A DNA stretch of 64,000 nucleotides. Source: G965216905 sp965216905. GTDB lineage: Bacteria; Actinomycetota; Acidimicrobiia; Spongiisociales; ZC4RG35. The DNA is taken from NCBI GenBank assembly GCA_965216905.1, contig OZ244213.1:1860001-1924000 (forward strand). Reading direction: 5' to 3'. Positions 20,382-27,392 of this stretch are shown piece by piece. Below the pieces are notes generated by a model, which searched no databases, was not told the DNA's origin, and saw only the letters and a program-made list of their open reading frames with translations. Position 1 is the stretch's first letter; every line of letters begins with the position of its first letter. The translations under genes were made by a program, and so were the position numbers.

Positions 20382-21587
20382 GTGACGTCCCCCGGTTCGG
20401 GTCCCTCCTCCCGGGTGTTCACGCCCATCCTCCTCATCACCATGGCCGGCGCCACGTTCTCGCTCGTGGTGTTCGGTGTCTTGGCGTCGGAGCTGATATC
20501 GGTGTTCGGAATCAGCCGGCAGCAGATCGGATATCTGGTGACCGCCACCGGAGTGGTCGGTGCGGCATCCTCGCCGCTGGTCGGCCCGTTGGCAGACCGG
20601 TTCGGGGCGCGCCGGGCGACCCTGGCCACCCTCGCAGCGTCAGCGCTCTCCCTGGCATTGCTGGCGATCGCTCCTTCGTACCTGCTGCTGCTGGCGGCCG
20701 CCGCCGGGACAGGGCTGGCGCAGGCCGGGGGAAACCCGTCGACCAACAAGCTGATCGCCGAGCGAGTACCGGCCGGGGCGAGGGGAATGATCACGGGGAT
20801 CAAGCAATCGGGTGTGCAGGTCGGTGTGTTCCTCGGGGGTGTCGGGCTGCCGGCGCTGACCGTGGCGTTCGGCTGGCGGGCGGCGGTGATGGTCTTCGCA
20901 GCGGTACCGGCGCTGTTCGTGGTGCTGGCGGCACTGCTGCTCGGGCCCGATCCGCCCACCGACGTGCGGGCGGAGCCGACCGCTCCGTGGCGGCCGTCGG
21001 CGTTCATCGTGCGATTGGGTGTGTACGGCCTGCTGCTGGGTGCGGGGACCTCCGCCATCAGCACCTACCTGGCGCTGTTCGGCCAGGAGGCCCTGGGTGC
21101 CAGCGTCGGGCTGGCCGGGTGGGCGGTTGGAGTCATGGGTGCCTCGGGGATTGCGGCGAGGATCTGGTGGGGTCGGATCGCCGAACGGCGGATCGGTCCC
21201 GGTCGAGCATTGGAGATCATCGCGGTCGTCGCCGCGCTGACCGGCGCGGTTCTGGCGATGGCGCCGGGGATGGGGATCGGGGCGTTGTGGGTGGCGGCGA
21301 TCGGGGCGGGCTCTTCGGCGGTGGCGTGGAACGCGGTCGGGATGCTGGCGATCATCCTGTTCGTCCCCCCAGAGGAGGCGGGCCGCGCCTCGGGGGTGGT
21401 GCTGGCCGGATTTCTGCTGGGGATCGCCGTCGGGGCGCCAATCCTGGGCGCGGTGGTCGACGCCCTCGACGACTATCGAGTTGCCTGGTGGGGCACCGCC
21501 GCCGTATTTGCGATCGCCCTGGTGGTGATCCGAGGGGCGTTGCCAGCCCTCGAATCGCCACCGGTTCGAGTTCGGCGGCGGACGTAG
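20382..21587 (+). CDS. MFS transporter (CynX/NimT-like character)
   Basis: This 401-residue protein has twelve hydrophobic segments and the MFS motif GPLADRFGARRATL in the 2-3 loop near residue 68. The first span starts near residue 13, so the GTG at 20382 is the best start; the next ATG lies inside the span. The substrate is unknown. It is divergent from the alpha/beta hydrolase and ends four bases from the convergent yceI-like gene. Confidence 0.83.
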   Translation: MTSPGSGPSSRVFTPILLITMAGATFSLVVFGVLASELISVFGISRQQIGYLVTATGVVGAASSPLVGPLADRFGARRATLATLAASALSLALLAIAPSYLLLLAAAAGTGLAQAGGNPSTNKLIAERVPAGARGMITGIKQSGVQVGVFLGGVGLPALTVAFGWRAAVMVFAAVPALFVVLAALLLGPDPPTDVRAEPTAPWRPSAFIVRLGVYGLLLGAGTSAISTYLALFGQEALGASVGLAGWAVGVMGASGIAARIWWGRIAERRIGPGRALEIIAVVAALTGAVLAMAPGMGIGALWVAAIGAGSSAVAWNAVGMLAIILFVPPEEAGRASGVVLAGFLLGIAVGAPILGAVVDALDDYRVAWWGTAAVFAIALVVIRGALPALESPPVRVRRRT

Positions 21588-21591
21588 CTTC

Positions 21592-22137
21592 TCAGCTCTG
21601 GGTTGCCTGGACTTCGATCTCGATGGAGACGTCCTTGCCGACCAGGACGCCCCCGGCCTCCAGCGCCTGGTTCCACGTGAGGCCCCAGTCTTCTCGATCG
21701 ATCTTGGTCTCGGCCGAGAACACTGCCTTGGCCTGACCCCAGGGATCGCTGACGACCCCGTGAAACTCGACGTCGAGTTCCACCGGTCGGGTGACGTCGC
21801 GGATGGTGAGGTCTCCGAGCAGCGTGAAGCGGTGGCGCTCGCCCCGGACGCCGGTGGAGCGGAACGACAGCTCCGGATACGACTCGACATCGAGGAAGTC
21901 GGCGGAACGGAGGTGTTGGTCGCGATCCGTGACCCCGGTGTCGATCGAGGCGGCTGCGATGGTGGCGTCGACGGCGCTGTCCTCGGGTCCCTCGCCGACG
22001 GTGATGGATCCTTCGAACTGCTTGAACGCTCCGCGCACCTTGGCCGCCATGAGGTGTCGGACCGAGAAGGTGATCGACGTATGGGCGGGGTCCAGCTTCC
22101 AGACTCCGGTGGGGAGGGAGGTGGTGGACGTGGTCAT
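21592..22137 (-). CDS. YceI family polyisoprenoid-binding protein
   Basis: The 181-residue protein is a lipocalin-like YceI barrel: it opens with DPAHTSITFSVRHLM and has the RSADFLDVESYPELSF and LTIRDVTRPVELDVEF segments typical of the family. Members bind long isoprenoid or fatty chains. There is no signal peptide, so this is the cytosolic type common in actinobacteria. It is 80 bp downstream of trmL on the same strand. Confidence 0.9.
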   Translation of the reverse strand: MTTSTTSLPTGVWKLDPAHTSITFSVRHLMAAKVRGAFKQFEGSITVGEGPEDSAVDATIAAASIDTGVTDRDQHLRSADFLDVESYPELSFRSTGVRGERHRFTLLGDLTIRDVTRPVELDVEFHGVVSDPWGQAKAVFSAETKIDREDWGLTWNQALEAGGVLVGKDVSIEIEVQATQS

Positions 22138-22217
22138 GGTTTCCTTCCGGTTGGTGATGCCGGGAGCAACATAGTTGAGCGTTCAGGTATTCCCTCGGCT
22201 CGCCCCGACCGGCGCGG

Positions 22218-22700
22218 CTACTCCGAGCCGCCGAAGCCGAGCTGGCGCCATGCCTCGAATGCGACCACGGCCACCGCGTTGGACAGGTTGAGGCTGCGAA
22301 CGTCGGGGCGCATCGGGATGCTGAGGACCGCGTCCACCCACGCCGCAGCGAGGATCGACTCGGGCAGACCCACCGACTCTTGGCCGAACACCCATGCGTC
22401 GCCGGGTCGGTAGCGGATGTCGGAGTAGGTCACCGTTCCTCGCTTGGCAACCGCAAAGACACGTTTTGGTGCCACCACGCGTTGCCACGTCTCGATGTCG
22501 GGGTGGTTGGTCACCGTCGCCCGGTCCCGATAGTCCATGCCGGCTCGTCGAAGTCGGGCATCGTCCATCTCGAATCCCAGCGGCTCGATCAGGTGCAGGC
22601 GGAATCCGGTGTTGGCGGCCAGACGCATGGCGTTGCCCGTGTTGGGTGGGATCTCCGGTTCGTGGAGGACCAGATGAAGGTCGAGTGGACCCGATGCCAC
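22218..22700 (-). CDS. trmL: tRNA (cytidine(34)-2'-O)-methyltransferase TrmL
   Basis: TrmL methylates the ribose of the wobble base in tRNA-Leu isoacceptors. This 160-residue SPOUT protein has the family segments EPEIPPNTGNAMRLA near residue 14, the SAM-knot motif VFGQESVGLPE near residue 105 and IPMRPDVRSLNLSNAVAV near residue 128. The length is usual for TrmL. It starts five bases after the nucS stop, so the two are probably one transcript. Confidence 0.92.
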   Translation of the reverse strand: MASGPLDLHLVLHEPEIPPNTGNAMRLAANTGFRLHLIEPLGFEMDDARLRRAGMDYRDRATVTNHPDIETWQRVVAPKRVFAVAKRGTVTYSDIRYRPGDAWVFGQESVGLPESILAAAWVDAVLSIPMRPDVRSLNLSNAVAVVAFEAWRQLGFGGSE

Positions 22701-22705
22701 GGTGA

Positions 22706-23365
22706 TCAGAACAGGGTGAGCGTGTCGGACTCGATCTCGCGCAGGCCGTCGTAGTCGACCTCGATGGCCTGGATCCCGCGTGACTCGGCCAGCGTTCGTG
22801 CTTGTGGAGCGATGCTCTGGGCAACCAGGATCCCGCGGACCGGTACGAGACGCGGATCCTGGCTGAGACGCTCGAGATAGCGGCTGAGCTGTTCGACTCC
22901 GTCGATCTCACCGCGTCGTTTGATCTCGACGGCCACGGTGTCCCCCGAGCCGTCGGTGCAGAGGAGATCCACCGGACCGATGTCGGTGGGGAACTCTCTC
23001 CGGATGAGTGAGAGTTCGTCCTCGATCACCCACGGACGGTCGGCGAGCAGTGCCTGGAGGTGAGCCTCCACGCCGTCCTTCTGAAGGCCGGGATCGTCGC
23101 CCAATTCGTGAGCGACATCGGAGATGACTTCGTGGAGGGTGATGGTGAGCTGTTCACCTTTGGGGTTCGTGACCACCCAGACGCCTTCGTCCGTCGTGAG
23201 GTGGTTGGGTGCGTTCATCCAGTTGAGCGGCTTGTAGGCGCCACCGTCGGAGTGGATGGCCACGCAGCCATCGGCCTTCACCATGATCAGTCGCCGGGCT
23301 CGGGGCAGGTGGGCCGTCAACCGGCCCTGATAGTCGACGGTGCACTCGGCGATGACCACCCGCAT
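22706..23365 (-). CDS. nucS: Mismatch-specific endonuclease NucS/EndoMS
   Basis: NucS makes double-strand cuts at G-T, G-G and T-T mismatches and supplies the non-canonical mismatch repair of actinobacteria and archaea, which mostly lack MutS/MutL. The 219-residue protein has the N-terminal dimerisation domain and a C-terminal RecB-like nuclease with VDLLCTD and VAVEIKRR (the D...ExK core) near residues 145-160. The last residues, TLTLF, look like a sliding-clamp-binding motif. It is followed five bases later by trmL. Its presence supports an actinobacterial origin. Confidence 0.93.
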   Translation of the reverse strand: MRVVIAECTVDYQGRLTAHLPRARRLIMVKADGCVAIHSDGGAYKPLNWMNAPNHLTTDEGVWVVTNPKGEQLTITLHEVISDVAHELGDDPGLQKDGVEAHLQALLADRPWVIEDELSLIRREFPTDIGPVDLLCTDGSGDTVAVEIKRRGEIDGVEQLSRYLERLSQDPRLVPVRGILVAQSIAPQARTLAESRGIQAIEVDYDGLREIESDTLTLF

Positions 23366-23423
23366 CGCCGGCAGGCTACCCGGACGTCGTTCGGCGCCGC
23401 CATACCCTTGGCCTGCTCGATGG

Positions 23424-24758
23424 TCAGCCGGTCAGCGTGGCGAGAGCGATGGCCTCGGCCAGCACCGCTCGTTCGAGATCGTCGAGATGCTGACTCTCGT
23501 TGGGAGCGTGGACCGACGACGTCGGGTCGCCGGCCCCGGTGAGAAGGATCGTCGCCTCCGGATACCGGTCGGCGAACGCGGCGACGAACGGAATCGAACC
23601 GCCGACGCCCATCTCCACCGGTGCCACGCCCCAGGCCTCCTGCATCGCCGACCGCCACTTCTCATAGGCCACGCCTTCGGAGGGCAGCGAGAACGGGGAA
23701 CCGGCTTCGAGCAGGGTCACCGTCAACTCCGCCCCCCACGGGATGTGGTCCAGCAAATGGCTGCGGAGGGCGTTGGCGGCCGCGTCCGGGTCCTGGCCGG
23801 GCGGGATCCGCATCGACACCTTGGCCGAGGCCGACGGAACCAATTGGTTGATGGCTTCGGCGATCGGCGGGGCGTCGATGGCCAGCACCGAGATCGACGC
23901 TTGATTCCACAACCGGCCGGTGAGCGAGCCGCTGCCCAGCAGGTGTAGGCCCGGCACGGCGCCCATCTGCTCCCGTGCTTCGGCTTCGGGCAGGTCGACG
24001 TCCGGGTCGTCGCCGGTGACGAGCCCCTCGACCGCCACCGAGCCGTCCGGGTTGTGCAGCGTGGCCAGCAGCCGGGCCAGCGTGGTGAGTGCATCGGGGA
24101 AGAGCCCGCCCATCAGTCCCGAGTGCACGGGTGCCTCGGCCGTCTTCACATCGACTCGAGCACTGACGAGCCCGCGGAGGGAGGTCGTCAGGGCGGGCTT
24201 TCCGACCGCCCAGTTTCCGGCGTCGCCGATGACGATGACGTCGGCTGCGAGGAGGTCGGCGTACTCGTCGAGGAAGGCTCCCAGGTGACTCGACCCGATC
24301 TCTTCCTCACCTTCCACGAAGAGCTTGATGCCGACCGGGGGTCGTCCGTCCAGTGCGGTGACCGCGCCGAGGTGCATGATGATCCCGGCCTTGTCGTCGC
24401 TGGCGCCCCGGCCATGCAATCGCCCGTCGGCCGTGAATGGCTCGAACGGGGCGGTCGTCCACTCCTCGACCGGACCGGGTGGCTGCACGTCATGGTGGGC
24501 ATAGAGGAGGACCGTGGGTGCGTCGTCGGGGCCGGGGATCTCGCCGTAGACGGCGGGATGGGCTCCGTCGATCTCGAGGAGCCGAACGTCTGTGAAGCCG
24601 ATCCGCTCGGCCTCCGCCGCCACCCGCTCGGCGGACCGTCGCACCTCGCCGGGTGGGTATCCGGCCGCACTCACGGAGGGGATTCTGATGAGGTCTTCGA
24701 GCAGTTCGACGAGCGACGGAAACAGGGTCTCGACTCGGCTGCGGAGTTGGTCGTGCAT
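23424..24758 (-). CDS. M20 family dipeptidase/metallopeptidase
   Basis: The 444-residue protein is an M20 (CPG2/carnosinase-like) dizinc peptidase. Metal-site motifs are YAHHDVQPPG near residue 92, GRGASDDKAG near 120 and EGEEEIGSSH near 148, with the general-base Glu in the last one; the C-terminal metal His is in SVHAPNE. A lid/dimerisation domain fills the middle. The substrate is likely a dipeptide or acylated amino acid but cannot be fixed. It is divergent from the M50 protease gene and 58 bp upstream of nucS. Confidence 0.9.
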   Translation of the reverse strand: MHDQLRSRVETLFPSLVELLEDLIRIPSVSAAGYPPGEVRRSAERVAAEAERIGFTDVRLLEIDGAHPAVYGEIPGPDDAPTVLLYAHHDVQPPGPVEEWTTAPFEPFTADGRLHGRGASDDKAGIIMHLGAVTALDGRPPVGIKLFVEGEEEIGSSHLGAFLDEYADLLAADVIVIGDAGNWAVGKPALTTSLRGLVSARVDVKTAEAPVHSGLMGGLFPDALTTLARLLATLHNPDGSVAVEGLVTGDDPDVDLPEAEAREQMGAVPGLHLLGSGSLTGRLWNQASISVLAIDAPPIAEAINQLVPSASAKVSMRIPPGQDPDAAANALRSHLLDHIPWGAELTVTLLEAGSPFSLPSEGVAYEKWRSAMQEAWGVAPVEMGVGGSIPFVAAFADRYPEATILLTGAGDPTSSVHAPNESQHLDDLERAVLAEAIALATLTG

Positions 24759-24804
24759 GCCGGAATCGTAGAGAGTCGAGACCGGCGTACTCCAGACCGA
24801 TCTT

Positions 24805-24810
24805 TAGGAT
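24805..24810 (+). promoter_or_regulatory. -10 element giving a probable leaderless M50 transcript
   Basis: TAGGAT ends six bases before the GTG start at 24817, so transcription beginning about seven bases downstream would start on the GTG itself. No Shine-Dalgarno sequence precedes the GTG, which agrees with leaderless translation, common in actinobacteria. No good -35 is seen. Confidence 0.45.
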
Positions 24811-24816
24811 CGATGG

Positions 24817-25500
24817 GTGCTGCGATTCTCGATCAAGGCGATCCCCGTCGAGGTGAGCCTGTGGTTCGGGGTGATGGGTCTGGTGATCGGCCTCCCCGTG
24901 TTGGCGCGGTTCGAAGCGACCTGGTGGGCGCTGCCGGTCTGGCTGCTGATCCTGTTCCTGTCTGTGCTCATCCATGAACTCGGGCACGCTCTCGTGGCGT
25001 CTCGCATGGGCGCATCCGCCTCGATCCGGCTTCACGCGATGGGCGGCGTGACCTCGTGGTCGATGGACGAACCGGTGCGTCCGGGTCGGCGGATCGTGAT
25101 CGCCCTCGCCGGCTCGGCAGCCGGGCTCGTGGTCGGCGGGCTGGTGTGGTTGCTCCTGCTGCGGACCGATCTGGTACCGCCTCCGTGGTCGGCCCCGGCC
25201 CGGTTGTTCGTGACCGCCAACGTGTTCTGGGGTCTCCTCAACTGGCTACCGGTGCGGCCGCTCGACGGCGGTCATGTGGTGGCCGCGACACTCGAGCTCG
25301 TGTTCGGGCGGCGGGGGTCGACCGTGGCCGACATCGCCTTTCCGTTGCTGACGATCGGGATTGCGGTGTGGGCGTGGAGCAACGGTTACCCGATCGGCGC
25401 CCTCCTGGCGGCCTTTGCGCTGCTGGCCGAAGTCGAGCATCGACGGCAACGGCGTCGAGGGGAGCGTCTGGAGCCGTCCACTCGTGCGTCCGGCGGCTGA
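24817..25500 (+). CDS. Site-2 protease family (M50) membrane metalloprotease
   Basis: The 227-residue polytopic protein has the intramembrane zinc motif HELGH near residue 50 and the matching NWLPVRPLDGGH motif near residue 145 that supplies the third ligand. It has about five hydrophobic segments and no PDZ or CBS domain, so it is a minimal SpoIVFB-like member. The target is unknown. The GTG start is supported by a -10 box placed for leaderless transcription. It is followed after 149 bp by an acyl-CoA dehydrogenase gene. Confidence 0.88.
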   Translation: MLRFSIKAIPVEVSLWFGVMGLVIGLPVLARFEATWWALPVWLLILFLSVLIHELGHALVASRMGASASIRLHAMGGVTSWSMDEPVRPGRRIVIALAGSAAGLVVGGLVWLLLLRTDLVPPPWSAPARLFVTANVFWGLLNWLPVRPLDGGHVVAATLELVFGRRGSTVADIAFPLLTIGIAVWAWSNGYPIGALLAAFALLAEVEHRRQRRRGERLEPSTRASGG

Positions 25501-25649
25501 GATCCGCGATGGACCGCCCCGAGGTACCCCCCACGCGATTCGCCCGCCAGATTCGAAACGGTGGGCGATGCCTCGAATCCGGTGATGCGCCTGCTCGGCC
25601 TCGATCGGGGAGCGTCCACGGTGTTCGCGGTGGCGGTATGTTGCCCTGC

Positions 25650-26888
25650 ATGGATTTCTCATACAGCGCGAGGGTCGAGGAGTACCGCAGCCGCCTGAGT
25701 GAGTTCATGGAGCGTCACATCTACCCGGCCGAGTCCACCTACGACGAGCAGATGAAGGCCTCGGGTGATCCGCATCACCATCCTCCGATCTTGGAGGAGT
25801 TGAAGACCGAGGCCCGGCGGCGTGGCCTGTGGAACCTCTTTCTTCCCGACCCCGACGACGGTGCCGGACTGTCGGTGTTGGAGTACGCCCCGTTGGCCGA
25901 GATCACCGGGCGGAGCCCACACATCGCTCCCGAAGCGTTGAACTGTGCCGCGCCCGACACCGGCAACATGGAGTTGCTCCACATGTTCGGAACGGACGAG
26001 CAGAAGGGGCGGTGGCTCGAACCACTGCTGGCCGGTGAGATCCGTTCCTGTTTCGGGATGACCGAACCCGACGTGGCCAGCAGCGATGCCCGGAACATAC
26101 GGACGCGCATCGAGCGAGACGGGGACAGCTTCGTGGTGACCGGGCGCAAGTGGTTCTCGACCGGAGCCGCCAGCCCTCGTTGCAGGGTGGCCATCGTGAT
26201 GGGGAAGACGAACCCGGACGCCGACAGCTACCGCCAGCAATCGATGATCTTGGTCCCGATGGATGCGGATGGCGTGGAAGTGGAACGGTCGCCGCAGGTC
26301 TTCGGGTACCAGGAGCGTGGCGGGCATCCGGTCGTCCACTTCGATCGTGTTCGGGTTCCGGCGTCGAACCTCCTGGGCCAGGAGGGGGAGGGCTTCGCGC
26401 TCGCCCAGGCTCGGTTGGGCCCGGGTCGGATTCACCACTGCATGCGGGCCATCGGTGCGGCGGAGCGGTGTTTCGACCTGATGGTTCAGCGATCGAAGGC
26501 CCGGGTGGCGTTTGGGAAGCCGCTGTCGGATCAAGGGGTGGTCCGCTCCTGGATCGCCGAAGCTCGGCTCCGGATCGAGCAGGCGCGCCTTCTCGTGCTC
26601 AAGACGGCCTGGATGATCGACGAGGTCGGGACGAACGGCGCCCGGGTCGAGATCGCTGCCATCAAGGTGGTTGCGCCGGAGACCTTGCGGTGGGTGTCCG
26701 ACCGGGCGATGCAGACCTTTGGTGCCGCCGGTTTCACCGAAGACTTTCCACTGGCCGAGCTGTACTCGATGGCTCGGTGGCTCCAGATCGCCGACGGCCC
26801 CGACGAGGTCCACATGCGGTCGGTGGCCCGCGCCGAGATCGGACGGTACGAGCCGGGGGCGGTCCCCGAGCCCTATCGGTTCGACTGA
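25650..26888 (+). CDS. Acyl-CoA dehydrogenase
   Basis: The 412-residue flavoprotein oxidises an acyl-CoA at the alpha-beta bond. Seen: CFGMTEPDVASSDARN near residue 132 (flavin and substrate contact), the GRKWFSTGA strand, RVAFGKPLSDQG near 288 and the C-terminal MQTFGAAGFTEDFPLAELY. The N-terminus (EFMERHIYPAE) resembles the ACAD10/11-like or long-chain group found in mycobacteria. The ATG at 25650 begins right at the conserved region; an ATG four codons earlier is possible. The substrate chain length cannot be told. Confidence 0.9.
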   Translation: MDFSYSARVEEYRSRLSEFMERHIYPAESTYDEQMKASGDPHHHPPILEELKTEARRRGLWNLFLPDPDDGAGLSVLEYAPLAEITGRSPHIAPEALNCAAPDTGNMELLHMFGTDEQKGRWLEPLLAGEIRSCFGMTEPDVASSDARNIRTRIERDGDSFVVTGRKWFSTGAASPRCRVAIVMGKTNPDADSYRQQSMILVPMDADGVEVERSPQVFGYQERGGHPVVHFDRVRVPASNLLGQEGEGFALAQARLGPGRIHHCMRAIGAAERCFDLMVQRSKARVAFGKPLSDQGVVRSWIAEARLRIEQARLLVLKTAWMIDEVGTNGARVEIAAIKVVAPETLRWVSDRAMQTFGAAGFTEDFPLAELYSMARWLQIADGPDEVHMRSVARAEIGRYEPGAVPEPYRFD

Positions 26889-26927
26889 GGAACCCCGCTC
26901 GCTCGGCCTCCTCCCCGATGGCGACTG

Positions 26928-26941
26928 CGAACGTGTGTTCG
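26928..26941. promoter_or_regulatory. SOS box (LexA operator) upstream of whiB
   Basis: CGAACGTGTGTTCG is a perfect match to the actinobacterial LexA consensus CGAACRNRYGTTCG, with palindromic arms CGAAC and GTTCG. It lies 105 bp before the whiB ATG and just upstream of a candidate ECF-type promoter. Damage control of whiB is inferred. Confidence 0.65.
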
Positions 26942-26948
26942 ACGAATC

Positions 26949-26975
26949 GGGAACGAAATGGTTTGACCGTGCGTT
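26949..26975 (+). promoter_or_regulatory. Candidate ECF-sigma promoter of whiB
   Basis: GGGAAC (26949-26954) is followed after 17 bp by CGTT (26972-26975), the pattern of mycobacterial SigE/SigH-type promoters (GGAAC-N16-19-GTT). It would give a leader of about 60 nt. A TTGACC at 26963 lacks a good -10 partner. Confidence 0.4.
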
Positions 26976-27046
26976 TATCTGTTCCCGGTCACTGTGATCG
27001 GTGGCGACATCGGGCCCTGTTCCGGTGTCGAGCGAGGTAGACAACC

Positions 27047-27313
27047 ATGGAACTTCTTCAAATCGAACACGAGAACTGGCGTGAGGCCGGTGCCTGCAAC
27101 GACATGGCAGACGTCGACTTCTTCCCATCGGCGGAGGACGTGGCCGCCATCCGGCGTGCCCAGGCGGTGTGCGACTCCTGCCCGGTCATGGACGAGTGCC
27201 TCACCTATGCCTTGGAGACCAACCAGTCCGAGGGCATCTGGGGCGGCATGACCGCCACCGAACGCGCCAAGCTCCGAAGACGCTGGCTGCGCGAACTGCG
27301 AGAGGCGTCCTGA
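27047..27313 (+). CDS. WhiB family [4Fe-4S] transcriptional regulator
   Basis: WhiB-like proteins bind a [4Fe-4S] cluster and the principal sigma factor to change promoter choice. This 88-residue protein has the four cluster cysteines: one in GACND near residue 17, then AVCDSCPVMDEC near residue 42. The beta-turn GIWGG and a basic C-terminal helix (ERAKLRRRWLREL) follow, as expected for sigma and DNA contact. The leader of about 158 bp contains a perfect SOS box and a candidate ECF promoter. The subfamily (WhiB1/2/4 etc.) cannot be set from sequence inspection alone. WhiB proteins are restricted to actinobacteria and their phages. Confidence 0.95.
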   Translation: MELLQIEHENWREAGACNDMADVDFFPSAEDVAAIRRAQAVCDSCPVMDECLTYALETNQSEGIWGGMTATERAKLRRRWLRELREAS

Positions 27314-27392
27314 ACCGTCCCAAGAACCGTTTTTATCACCTGGGTGGGGTCGGTTTGGTGCGGTCTGGGTCGCGAGAACGGTTGGTGGTGGG

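Noticed and set aside
27314..27392. AACCGTTTTTATC after whiB as an intrinsic terminator
   Set aside because: No stable stem precedes the T run; the matching AACCGTT/AACGGTT arms are too far apart to form a compact hairpin.
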